Positions 38,375-45,990 of a stretch of DNA of 64,000 bases are shown here, one piece after another. Position numbers and translations under genes: made by a program. The stretch lies in assembly GCF_014193655.1 (NCBI RefSeq), contig NZ_JACHZQ010000003.1, positions 62,001 to 126,000 of the forward strand. Direction: 5' to 3'. The stretch is from Rhizobium sp. BK313. GTDB lineage: Bacteria > Pseudomonadota > Alphaproteobacteria > Rhizobiales > Rhizobiaceae. A model generated the notes under the pieces. It searched no databases. It was given only the letters and a program-made list of their open reading frames with translations, and was not told where the DNA came from. Every line of letters starts with the position of its first letter. Position 1 is the stretch's first letter.

Positions 38375-38426
38375 GCCGTTATTTGTGGCAATTCTGCCGG
38401 TGCCTCGCAATGCGGATGATCCTAAT

Positions 38427-38441
38427 CCAGCCTTAGGCTGG
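38427..38441. promoter_or_regulatory. Probable LysR-type operator between tsup and lysR
   Basis: CCAGCCTTAGGCTGG, 7-bp perfect arms around a single central T, in the 101-base divergent gap. LysR regulators bind interrupted dyads in such positions. The link to this regulator is inferred. Confidence 0.45.
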
Positions 38442-38475
38442 TCCGAAGGCTGAGCACGTGGTAGCCTTCCCGCCC

Positions 38476-39441
38476 ATGCGCTTCGATCTCACAGACCTCC
38501 GCCTGTTCCTGCTCGTGGTCGAGGCGGGCAGCATCACCCATGGAGCAATGCGGGCAAATCTTGCGCTTCCTTCGGCCAGCGAACGGCTGCGCGGAATGGA
38601 AGAGGTGAGTGGCGTGCGGCTGCTCGAACGACGCCGCAGAGGGATCGCGCCGACGGCAGCCGGCGATGCTCTTGCGCACCACGCGCGCATCATTCTTCGA
38701 CAAATCGACCATATGCAGGGCGAGTTGGGCGGCTATGCCAAGGGACTGAAAGGCAATATCCGGCTGCTGGCGAACACGGCCGCCATCACCGAGTTTCTTC
38801 CAGAGGCGCTTGCGCTCTATCTCGCCAGCCGTCCCCACATCGACATCGATCTGACTGAACGTCTGAGCACCGAGATCGTGAAGGCGGTGGCGGGCGGTCT
38901 GGCGGAGATCGGGATTATCTCTGATGCCGTCGATGCGGGCAATTTGCAGCTTCTGCCCTTCGCTGTCGACCGCCTCGTCGTGGTGATGCCTCCCGATCAT
39001 CCCCTGGCAGCGGCCAAGGCGCTCGCCTTTGCAGAGATCGTTCGACAGGAGTTCGTTGGATTGACGATCGGGAGCCCCTTACAGGAGCATATCGACGAGC
39101 ATGCGGCCCGCGCGGGCCATCCTCTGAAATTTCGGGTGCGGATGCGAACATTCGAGGGCATCTGTCGAATGGTGGCCCAGGGCGTTGGAATCGGGATCGT
39201 CCCGGAAACCGCCGCGAAAAGATGCCGCCGGTCGATGGCCATCCGGCCGATCCCGCTGGTCGATGACTGGGCGACACGCCATCTCTCGCTCTGCATGCGT
39301 GCGATCGAAGAACTGTCTCCATTCGCGCGTGATTTGGTCGAGCATTTGAGCGCTGGGACGAAAGGCAGTCCGGGCTCGTCGCTGAAATCACAAGGCTACT
39401 CGGCTGCCGCTGCAACGCGCAAGCCGCCAACGTCGCGCTGA
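38476..39441 (+). CDS. LysR-family transcriptional regulator
   Basis: 321 residues from the ATG at 38476 (MRFDLTDLRLFLLVVEAGS); a GTG six codons earlier is also open. N-terminal winged HTH (1-60) and a periplasmic-binding-protein-like effector domain (about 90-295). The last 25 residues (from KGSPGSSLKS) are an extension unlike most relatives. Divergent from the TSUP transporter. It is the last gene before the accessory region. Confidence 0.9.
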   Translation: MRFDLTDLRLFLLVVEAGSITHGAMRANLALPSASERLRGMEEVSGVRLLERRRRGIAPTAAGDALAHHARIILRQIDHMQGELGGYAKGLKGNIRLLANTAAITEFLPEALALYLASRPHIDIDLTERLSTEIVKAVAGGLAEIGIISDAVDAGNLQLLPFAVDRLVVVMPPDHPLAAAKALAFAEIVRQEFVGLTIGSPLQEHIDEHAARAGHPLKFRVRMRTFEGICRMVAQGVGIGIVPETAAKRCRRSMAIRPIPLVDDWATRHLSLCMRAIEELSPFARDLVEHLSAGTKGSPGSSLKSQGYSAAAATRKPPTSR

Positions 39442-39642
39442 GGGCCTACGTCCCAGGGACAAACTGTAACTATGTCTTCGGGACGGACAAAAGAGTTCAT
39501 GGCGGACAGGGAGGACGCCGTACCCATCATCTTTCAGCCTTCGTTAACTTCCGTCAGCATGCGAAAGAACCTTTGATTTCCTTGCTTTTCTTGCCTTTCA
39601 TCATCTTCTAGCTTGCGCCTACATGTGCTATTAACCGGCAAT

Positions 39643-39665
39643 AAAGGTGCAGGAAAAGGTGCAGG
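39643..39665 (+). repeat. Tandem 11-bp repeat at the integrase start
   Basis: AAAGGTGCAGG occurs at 39643-39653 and again at 39655-39665, directly ahead of the integrase ATG. The repeat could be integrase arm-type binding sites or part of the left attachment region. No matching right-hand copy was recognised in the window, and no tRNA gene adjoins it. Confidence 0.45.
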
Positions 39666-39668
39666 GAA

Positions 39669-40857
39669 ATGGCGAGAGAACTTCACAAGCTGACGGATGT
39701 CGCGGTCAAGGCTGCAGGGGCGGGCCCGGCACGGTGACGGCGGCGGTCTATGGCTCGAAGTCGCGTCGTCCGGCTCACGGGCATGGCTGTACATGTGGAA
39801 AGTCGGAGGACGGCGCAGCGCGATGGGCCTTGGGGGTTACCCGGGAGTATCACTGAAGCGCGCGAGGGAGCTCGCCACTGAGAAACGCAGCGTTTTGGAG
39901 CGGGGCGGAAATCCGCTTGCCGAAAGTCGCAAGGCAGCCGAGCCCACCTTCGCCGAGGCCGTCGATCTGTTCATTGTCGACAACGAGCCAGCCTGGCGGA
40001 ACGCGAAGCATCGCGCGCAGTGGTCGATGACACTGGGTGATGCCTACTGCCGGCACCTTCGCCCGCTATTGGTTTCGGCCATCTCCACCGAGGACGTCTT
40101 GCGGGTGCTCAAACCAGTTTGGCAGACGAAGCCCGAAACCGCTTCCCGCCTGCGTGGCCGCATTGAGCGGATACTTGCGTTCTCCAAAGCGAAAGGCTGG
40201 CGTTCAGGCGAGAACTCGGCGCAGTGGCGTGGCCACCTCGACGCCATCCTTCCCGCGCGCAGGAAGCTGACGCGTGGTCATCACGCGGCGACGCCCTTTG
40301 CCGACGTGCCTGCCCTCGTCGCTCGGCTGCGCTCTGCCGACGCCATGGCGGCGCGAGCGCTTGAGTTCCTGATCCTGACTGCAGGCCGGTCTGGTGAGGT
40401 TTTGGGCGCCACATGGGACGAGATCGACCTCGAGCGCGCTATCTGGACCGTTCCTGCCGTCCGCATGAAGGCGGCCCGGGTTCATCAGGTGCCACTGTCC
40501 CCGCGTGCCATTGCCATTCTCAAGGGATTGGCTGAGACACGCCGCAACGATTTCGTGTTTCCGGGTGAGCGCAAGGATCGCCCGCTATCGGCCTCATCGA
40601 TGGAAATGCTGCTGCGTCGCCTGAAGGCTAAGCCGGTGACACCCCATGGTTTCAGATCATCGTTCCGCGACTGGGCCGGCGATCGGACGTCCTTTCCGCG
40701 TGAGATCGCCGAGGCGGCGCTTGCCCACACGCTGCAGGGCGTCGAGGCGGCCTATCGGCGCGGCTCAGCCCTCGAGAAGCGTCGCAAACTGATGAGGGCG
40801 TGGACGGATTTTCTTGGTGGCGACGCTTCCAAGGTGGTTAGTCTGGCTGTGGCCTAG
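39669..40857 (+). pseudogene. P4-type tyrosine integrase with N-terminal frameshift
   Basis: The long frame (39697-40857) encodes the arm-binding and catalytic parts: HGDGGGLWLEVASSGSRAWLY, Arg in TAGRSGEVLGATWDEID, HGFRSSFRDWAGD, and the tyrosine region GVEAAYRRGSALEKRR. The true N-terminus, MARELHKLTDVAVKAAG, starts at an ATG at 39669 with a good ribosome site but in another frame, which stops at 39735-39737. One surplus base near the G/C run at 39714-39728 explains the break. Either a real inactivating mutation, a frameshift site, or a sequencing error; translation from the ATG at 39697 would give a shortened arm domain. Confidence 0.85.
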
Positions 40858-40986
40858 GGCGGCGCAATGGACGCCAGGGGTCCAACATGAGAGGGTTTTG
40901 CGCGCAGGGATAGGAGGCATCCGACAAGCTGGCACTGCACCGCCGGCTTCCCTGCGCCTCCATGGTGCGATGCGAGGTCCAGCGCG

Positions 40987-41424
40987 ATGACCGACGACAC
41001 CCCCGAAAACCAGCCGCCTGCTAAATTCCACGACAAGGCATTCGCTCACGCCTCCCTTCGGGCCATAGCGAGGGTTTTGGGCCCCGAAGGTGTTTTGGAT
41101 TTTTTGGTAAAGTGGCTTCGCATTTCCGATGACGGAATGGATCAGGCGCTCGCCGATTTGATGGACCCGAACACGGCCACGGACATTAGCGTCACGGTCA
41201 CGCTGGGTTGGTCGGATCACGCAAACCCTGCTCGAGATCTCGAGATCGCGGGGCTCGTCGAGTGGCACGTCACCAGAGGCAAAACAAAGCAGCAAGCTGT
41301 CGGCATTGCGGCGGATGAATACGGCCTGAAAGACAAAACAGTAAAGGATCTATGGCTGAAGCATCGCAAGAAAATCCGCGATGATGCAGCGCTTCTTGCA
41401 GAATTTCTTGAAGACCAACACTGA
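40987..41424 (+). CDS. Hypothetical protein of the integrated element
   Basis: 145 residues, acidic at the start and lysine-rich towards the end (RGKTKQQAVGIAADEYGLKDKTVKDLWLKHRKKIRDD). The C-terminal part could form a helix-turn-helix (AVGIAADEYGLKDKTVKDLW), suggesting DNA binding. No family is recognised. It lies between the integrase and the AlpA-like gene on the same strand. Confidence 0.65.
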   Translation: MTDDTPENQPPAKFHDKAFAHASLRAIARVLGPEGVLDFLVKWLRISDDGMDQALADLMDPNTATDISVTVTLGWSDHANPARDLEIAGLVEWHVTRGKTKQQAVGIAADEYGLKDKTVKDLWLKHRKKIRDDAALLAEFLEDQH

Positions 41425-41520
41425 ATTTGGTCCGTATGCCCCGGAGCAGACGGACCTTGTCTTGCTTCGACATTTCCAGCCTCCTCTGCCAGCCTCCTCA
41501 GGCCTTTAGGAGGATGCGCT

Positions 41521-41952
41521 ATGAACAACGACGAGCAGGAAGTGGCTCAGCCGCAGCGGCCGAATAAGCGCGGCGCAATGACAATCAAAGGATTCCGCGC
41601 CTGGTCGGGCGTCGGACTGTCCAAGGTCTATGAAGAGATCGGTGCCGGGCGGCTGCCGGCGCACAAGCTTGGGCGGAAAACGCTGATATTCGTGGCCGAC
41701 GCGGAGGAATGGCTGGCCGCGCTGCCAAGCGGCCTGGGGCCGCCGGTTCTAAAAAGGCCGGATGTTAACCCCCAATCCGAGCCGATCGGCCTGGAGCCGC
41801 CGGTTCCACGGCTTTCTAAACAAACGGATCCTCATCCCGCTTTCGAGCCGGTGGGGCCATCTGGCATGGGGCCGGCGCCGGTTTCAAATCGTGCTCAGAA
41901 ACGAACCTTGAGAAGCCAACCGGCTGCTCGCATACGTGCCTGGGATCGGTGA
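41521..41952 (+). CDS. AlpA/excisionase-like helix-turn-helix protein with repeat tail
   Basis: 143 residues with TTTAGGAGGATGCGCT ahead of the ATG. Residues 18-66 (MTIKGFRAWSGVGLSKVYEEIGAGRLPAHKLGRKTL...AEEWLAALP as broken segments) form a MerR/AlpA-type winged helix used by satellites and prophages to control excision. The C-terminal half is Pro-rich with three degenerate copies of a GLGPPV-like unit about 19 codons apart. The tail may be expanded low-complexity sequence. Confidence 0.75.
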   Translation: MNNDEQEVAQPQRPNKRGAMTIKGFRAWSGVGLSKVYEEIGAGRLPAHKLGRKTLIFVADAEEWLAALPSGLGPPVLKRPDVNPQSEPIGLEPPVPRLSKQTDPHPAFEPVGPSGMGPAPVSNRAQKRTLRSQPAARIRAWDR

Positions 41953-41953
41953 G

Positions 41954-42313
41954 ATGACGGTTGTGGTCGACCCTCGCACTCCCGAAGACCTGCCAGATCA
42001 GTGCGGCGCGAACGTGATCGTCGACAACGCTGCCCCACGGAAGACTGTCGCCGACGTGCTTATCGCCAAGGCCTACGAGATCGCCGCCCTGAAGTTCCAC
42101 AACGAGCAACTCATCGCCACCATCTGCTCGTTGACAGACGAGATTGCAGATCTCAACACCGAGATCGGCAGGCTTACCCGTACCATCCACGATCTTCGCA
42201 ATCCACCGCCGCCGCCGGAACCGGAGAATGAAAGCTGGCAGCGGCTTTATGCCGATTACAGAAGGTACCGCCGGCAGGTTGGTTATCCGGGCGAAAAGGG
42301 GAGTAGAAGGTGA
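41954..42313 (+). CDS. Coiled-coil protein before the primase
   Basis: 119 residues from the ATG at 41954, two bases after the preceding stop; a GTG at 41936 is an alternative. A heptad-rich coiled coil spans roughly residues 42-85 (AKAYEIAALKFHNEQL, LTDEIADLNTEIGRLTRTI), followed by a PPPPPEPE hinge. Family unknown. Its end adjoins the primase-helicase start, so they are probably cotranslated; a replication accessory role is inferred. Confidence 0.6.
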   Translation: MTVVVDPRTPEDLPDQCGANVIVDNAAPRKTVADVLIAKAYEIAALKFHNEQLIATICSLTDEIADLNTEIGRLTRTIHDLRNPPPPPEPENESWQRLYADYRRYRRQVGYPGEKGSRR

Positions 42314-43683
42314 TGGACGCGAATTCAAAGCGCTCGAACGCTGCCGCGACCTTTGAAGATATAGACACCGTGAGCCAGAGCGATGTCGCGCAAACGTTCG
42401 TCGACCTCTATTTCGGAGCGTTCGCCTTCGATCACACGCGAGGCAAATGGTATCGCTGGACGGGTAAGCTCTGGGAGCTCGACGACACCAAGCTTGCATT
42501 ACACCGGGCTGTGGGTCTATCGCGGCATTATTCCGCCAACCTCACCGGATCGCAAAGGCGCGATTGCCGCAAATCGGCTTTTGCTCATGGGGTCCTGGCT
42601 ATCGCCGCCGCGCATCCAGAGCTTGCTGTCACCGCAAGCCGATGGAACCCCAATCCTTTCCTCTTGGGCACACCCGACGGCACGGTCGACCTCAGAACTG
42701 GCACCATAATGCCGCCATCGCCGAGCGATTTTATCGCTAGAGCTGTGGCTGTAGTGCCTGCCGAGGTGTCGGATTGCCCGAGATGGCTGGCCTTCCTGTC
42801 AGAAGCGTTCGACGGCAACCCCGCCATGATCCGGTTCGTTCAGCAGTGGTGCGGCTACTCGCTCACGGGATCGACGCGCGAGCAAAAGTTTGCCTTCCTC
42901 TACGGCCCCGGTGGCAACGGCAAGGGCACCTTGCTTGGTACCATCTCGGCGATCGCGTCGGACTATTTCACGGAAGCGCCGATTGAAACCTTCCTTGCCT
43001 CGGCACACGACCGTCACCCCACCGAGCTTGCCATGCTAGAAGGAGCGCGGCTCGTCAGTGCCACGGAAACCGACCAAGGCCGGACATGGAACGAGCAGCG
43101 GCTGAAGGCACTGACTGGCGGCGACACTATTAGCGCCCGCTTCATGCGCGGCGATTTTTTCAGCTTTAAGCCACAATTCAGTCTAACCTTCCAGGGCAAC
43201 CACATGCCGGAACTGAAGGCGGTGGGCGATGCGATGTGCCGCCGCTTGATCCTCGTTCCAATGCTGCACAAGCCGGCCAGGGCGAACCTTTCTCTTGCTG
43301 ATAACCTGGTGGCGGAGTGGCCCGGCATCCTGCGCTGGATGCTTGACGGATGCCTCGACTGGCAACGAAACGGACTCGTTATTCCCGACGATGTCAACGC
43401 CGCGACGAGAGACTATTTTGCAGAACAGGATACGTTTAACGTGTGGGCGGAGGAGCGCTGCGACGTCCAGCCCAACAACCTCTATCTCTACGACACGGCA
43501 ACTCGGCTTTTTGGATCGTGGCAAGCGTTCATGAAGCGCAACGGGTTAGGTTCCGGTTCACTCAAATCGTTCTCTGAAGAACTTGAAAGGAAAGGTTTTC
43601 CGCTGGTTCGCAAGAACAGTGAACGGCGCCGCATAGGCATTCGGCTGAAGGCTCTGGAAGGCGAACGGTATGGTGACGAGTAA
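42313..43683 (+). CDS. D5/P4-type primase-helicase (replication initiator)
   Basis: 456 residues. A D5-N-like region precedes an SF3 helicase with Walker A YGPGGNGKGTLL near residue 198, Walker B-like region LVSATETDQGRTWNEQRLK and sensor-like LTFQGNHMPEL followed by MCRRLILVPM. This is the 'phage/plasmid primase, P4 family' ATPase half (DUF5906-like); a separate archaeo-eukaryotic primase domain is not obvious. It should drive autonomous replication of the element. An iteron-like inverted repeat follows at once. Confidence 0.88.
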   Translation: MDANSKRSNAAATFEDIDTVSQSDVAQTFVDLYFGAFAFDHTRGKWYRWTGKLWELDDTKLALHRAVGLSRHYSANLTGSQRRDCRKSAFAHGVLAIAAAHPELAVTASRWNPNPFLLGTPDGTVDLRTGTIMPPSPSDFIARAVAVVPAEVSDCPRWLAFLSEAFDGNPAMIRFVQQWCGYSLTGSTREQKFAFLYGPGGNGKGTLLGTISAIASDYFTEAPIETFLASAHDRHPTELAMLEGARLVSATETDQGRTWNEQRLKALTGGDTISARFMRGDFFSFKPQFSLTFQGNHMPELKAVGDAMCRRLILVPMLHKPARANLSLADNLVAEWPGILRWMLDGCLDWQRNGLVIPDDVNAATRDYFAEQDTFNVWAEERCDVQPNNLYLYDTATRLFGSWQAFMKRNGLGSGSLKSFSEELERKGFPLVRKNSERRRIGIRLKALEGERYGDE

Positions 43684-43689
43684 TGGATT

Positions 43690-43782
43690 GGTGACGGGTG
43701 TGACGGGTTTTCCGCATATGCCTCACGTACGCGCACGCGCGTCATGAGCCGATAGTTAGAAAACCCGTCACCATCCGTCACC
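43690..43782. repeat. Inverted iteron array, candidate replication origin
   Basis: The left arm (43690-43712) holds two direct GTGACGGG units ending in TTTTC. The right arm (43759-43782) is nearly the exact reverse complement, with one base substitution and one insertion. About 46 bases lie between, including GC palindromes. Four GTGACGG-type units next to a replication ATPase gene suggest helicase/initiator binding sites; a transcription terminator is the alternative. Confidence 0.5.
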
Positions 43783-43853
43783 CTACGGCATTCTTAGGTT
43801 GCAGTTACAAAATCGGCAACGCCGGGGCCGATGATCCGGCAGGAGGAAAGAGC

Positions 43854-44060
43854 ATGCAGGAACGTCTGATCAGCTACATCATCGAGACCTATGGCAAATA
43901 TGGCAACGCATGGGAATGGCTGTACGCGGCCCGAAAGCTTTTTCCCGGCCTAAGCGCCCCGCAGTTCTCGGAAGCGCTTCGGGAGGCGGGTAGACGGGCA
44001 AAGGAACATGCAAGAGAGCTTGAAAGCTTTGAGACCAATAGCAACCGGCCAGTCAGGTGA
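43854..44060 (+). CDS. Small hypothetical protein
   Basis: 68 residues with GGCAGGAGG at ideal spacing before the ATG. The sequence is helical and aromatic (YIIETYGKYGNAWEWLYAARKLFPGLSAPQFSEALREAGRRAKEHARELE). No family recognised. It lies between the candidate origin and terS. Confidence 0.6.
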   Translation: MQERLISYIIETYGKYGNAWEWLYAARKLFPGLSAPQFSEALREAGRRAKEHARELESFETNSNRPVR

Positions 44061-44116
44061 AGTCGCCAACACATCCACCATTTGGCGGGCTCGCTTCGAT
44101 AGCGTATCCTTGCCTC

Positions 44117-44689
44117 ATGCCACCGCTGTCGAACCAACGTCACGAAGCTTTCGCACGCCTCATCAGTCGAGGACAACCGGCCTCGACGGCGTATGGCAGC
44201 GTTTATCACGTCACCGGAGCGGGCGCGGAGGTCAACGGCTGCAAGCTGCTAAGGAACACTAAGGTGATTGCCCGGGTGAGTGAACTGAAGGGGCAAGCGG
44301 CAAGACGGACAGTAAAAACAGTCGAGAGTCTGGTCGAAGACCTCGATGCCGTCATTGTTTTTGCACGGCAATGCAAACAACCGGGCGCCATGGTCAGCGC
44401 CATTGCGCAGCAGGCGAAACTCCTCGGCCTCGAGGCTCCGAAGCAGTTGGAGATCCTGCATAGGCCCGCGCTGCTGCCCACCAAAGTCCTTGAGCTGACC
44501 GAGCAGGAGTGGGTGGCGCAGTTCGGCGCCGGGCCGGGACCGAGGCCCGCCTTGACCGAAGCGGGCAAGCGGAGGACCGCCGAGAAGCGGCTGAATGGTT
44601 GCGCGCGGCCAAAGCCAACCGTCGCATTCGAGCCGGATGACGACGAAGCGACAGCGATACCAACCACGGGAGTGATCGATCTTGATTGA
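44117..44689 (+). CDS. Phage terminase small subunit
   Basis: 190 residues from the ATG at 44117 (MPPLSNQRHEAFARLI). The N-terminal half follows the Terminase_2 pattern: a HTH with SRGQPASTAYGSVYHVTGAGAEVNGCKLLRNTKVIARVSEL. The C-terminal half is acidic and low in complexity. TerS recognises DNA for packaging. No intact large subunit is near, so in this element it may redirect a helper phage's packaging, as in PICI satellites, or be a leftover. Confidence 0.82.
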   Translation: MPPLSNQRHEAFARLISRGQPASTAYGSVYHVTGAGAEVNGCKLLRNTKVIARVSELKGQAARRTVKTVESLVEDLDAVIVFARQCKQPGAMVSAIAQQAKLLGLEAPKQLEILHRPALLPTKVLELTEQEWVAQFGAGPGPRPALTEAGKRRTAEKRLNGCARPKPTVAFEPDDDEATAIPTTGVIDLD

Positions 44690-44816
44690 TACCGTCGCAA
44701 CTGCTGCGCATGTCGTCATGCTCGATGCCGATGCCGATAAGGTCACCTGCACCGATATTTTCGGGGCCGGAGACGCAACGCGCTTGCTAATAGCCGCATG
44801 GAGGCCTTGGAAATGA
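44682..44816 (+). CDS. Coupled 44-residue ORF
   Basis: A TTG start overlaps the terS stop (TTGATTGA) and the stop overlaps the next ATG (ATGA). The product begins MIDTVATAAHVVMLDADADK and ends LLIAAWRPWK. No similarity recognised. The double overlap is the reason to believe it is translated. Confidence 0.45.
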   Translation: MIDTVATAAHVVMLDADADKVTCTDIFGAGDATRLLIAAWRPWK

Positions 44817-45064
44817 CGCGCCATAAGAGCGCTACCCCTGCAACCAATCGCGATGGCCTTATTGCCGATCTCAGGATGCTGGCCGAGCTGGCGGAAACAG
44901 GTGGCGACAGGGTTTCCGCTGTCCGGGCGCTAAAGCTCGCGTGGCGCATCGAGCATGTCTGCCCCATTAAGCCCGTGCCACTCTCCATCGACCGCGCCAT
45001 CGCGCTTGTTGAGACGATTGCCCCGATGATACGCCGCGTCGCACCGGGCACGCTTGCGGAATAG
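44813..45064 (+). CDS. Small hypothetical protein, last of the terS operon
   Basis: 83 residues from the ATG at 44813, with GGAGG about nine bases upstream, which favours it over the ATG at 44798. Mostly helical (LIADLRMLAELAETGGDRVSAVRALKLAW). No family recognised. Its stop lies inside the left arm of a perfect 15-bp hairpin. Confidence 0.55.
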   Translation: MTRHKSATPATNRDGLIADLRMLAELAETGGDRVSAVRALKLAWRIEHVCPIKPVPLSIDRAIALVETIAPMIRRVAPGTLAE

Positions 45065-45096
45065 CGCAGACGATTGCCGGCCTGCGCTATTCCGCA
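45055..45096 (+). terminator. 15-bp perfect hairpin at the end of the terS operon
   Basis: TGCGGAATAGCGCAG (45055-45069) is the exact reverse complement of CTGCGCTATTCCGCA (45082-45096), with a 12-base loop. It overlaps the stop codon of the last gene. No T tract follows, so it may be a stabilising 3' end or recombination site rather than a simple terminator. Confidence 0.55.
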
Positions 45097-45270
45097 CGGA
45101 ATTAATCAATGCGGGAAAACGCACCCTACGCTGACAGTCGTCCACCTTTCTTTGGCATCCACCAGATGCTCGGGAATGTGCGCACTTCTCTGCGCCAATG
45201 GCGCTCCGCATTTTCCTAAGTTCAGTTTGGGTGTGCCTGGAGTGAACCAGTTGTAGCGCGGTTCCCGTCT

Positions 45271-45306
45271 AGTTCATTAATGGTCGTTGACAACTTAAAA
45301 TGAACT
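45271..45306. promoter_or_regulatory. Possible res subsite for the serine recombinase
   Basis: AGTTCATT at 45271-45278 and AATGAACT at 45299-45306 are inverted repeats 36 bases end to end, just upstream of the recombinase gene, near further GTGAAC/GTTCA-like motifs up to 45333. Resolvases usually bind such dyads next to their own gene. Based on spacing and symmetry only. Confidence 0.35.
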
Positions 45307-45348
45307 GACAGTATGTGAACTATGTTAAGTGAACCGCTGGAGAGTTTT

Positions 45349-45990
45349 ATGCTTGTTCGCGCCTACCTGAGAGCCTCGACGAGGGAACAGGACGCCAGCC
45401 GTGCGAAGGCTGACCTGGTGCGCTTCGCAAATGAGCGCGGCCTGAAGATCGCGGCAACCTATGTCGAGAACGAAAGCGGCGCATCCCTGGCGCGGCCTGA
45501 GTTGTTCCGTCTGCTTTCCGACTGCCATCCTGGCGATGTGCTGTTGGTGGAACAGGTGGACCGCTTGAGCCGCCTGAACACGGCCGATTGGGAGCGGCTG
45601 AAGTCGGAAATTCAGCGGATCGGCGTGAGGGTCGTGGCACTGGATCTGCCGACGAGTTGGAACCAGGTGACGATTTCGGAAGGCGACGACATCCAGCGGC
45701 GCATGCTGGATGCGGTGAACGCCATGATGCTCGACATGCTGGCGGCACTGGCTCGCAAGGATTACGAGGACCGCCGTCGCCGGCAGCGTCAGGGGATCGA
45801 AAAAGCCAGGGGCCAAGGGCTGTACAAGGGGCGCCCTGAAGACCTGGAGCGCAACACCGCGATCATGCAGATGCTTGCCAAGGGCCAGAGCTGGAACATG
45901 ATCGTCAAGGCAACAGGATGTTCGCGGGCAACGTTGGCGAAGCTGGCAAGACGGTTGAAGGAAGGCTTGAAAGCAGAGGCTGCGCAGTAG
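45349..45990 (+). CDS. Serine recombinase (resolvase/invertase family)
   Basis: 213 residues from the ATG at 45349 with GGAG upstream. Catalytic S10 is in AYLRASTREQD; VEQVDRLSRLNTADWERL holds the conserved Asp-Arg element. A C-terminal HTH (AKGQSWNMIVKATGCSRATLAKLARRL) binds the site. Full length and apparently active. It marks the left side of a cargo segment inserted between terS and a terL relic. Confidence 0.92.
   Translation: MLVRAYLRASTREQDASRAKADLVRFANERGLKIAATYVENESGASLARPELFRLLSDCHPGDVLLVEQVDRLSRLNTADWERLKSEIQRIGVRVVALDLPTSWNQVTISEGDDIQRRMLDAVNAMMLDMLAALARKDYEDRRRRQRQGIEKARGQGLYKGRPEDLERNTAIMQMLAKGQSWNMIVKATGCSRATLAKLARRLKEGLKAEAAQ

Larger units (their letters stand above)
39643..45096 (+). 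mobile_element. Phage-satellite- or prophage-derived block (int to terS operon)
   Basis: Gene order is integrase, hypothetical, AlpA-like DNA-binding protein, coiled-coil protein, D5/P4-type primase-helicase, small protein, terminase small subunit and two small coupled genes. All are on the plus strand. No portal, capsid or tail genes follow. This is the layout of phage satellites of the PICI/P4 type, but a terminase large-subunit relic at 50.5 kb allows a decayed prophage instead. Outer limits and attachment sites are not resolved. Confidence 0.55.

Noticed and set aside
39442..39668. tRNA or tmRNA attachment site left of the integrase
   Set aside because: No cloverleaf or tRNA 3' end could be recognised, and no matching right-hand repeat was found.
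43714..43758. CRISPR-like repeat near the iterons
   Set aside because: Only inverted copies with one spacer-like core, no regular repeat-spacer array and no cas genes.
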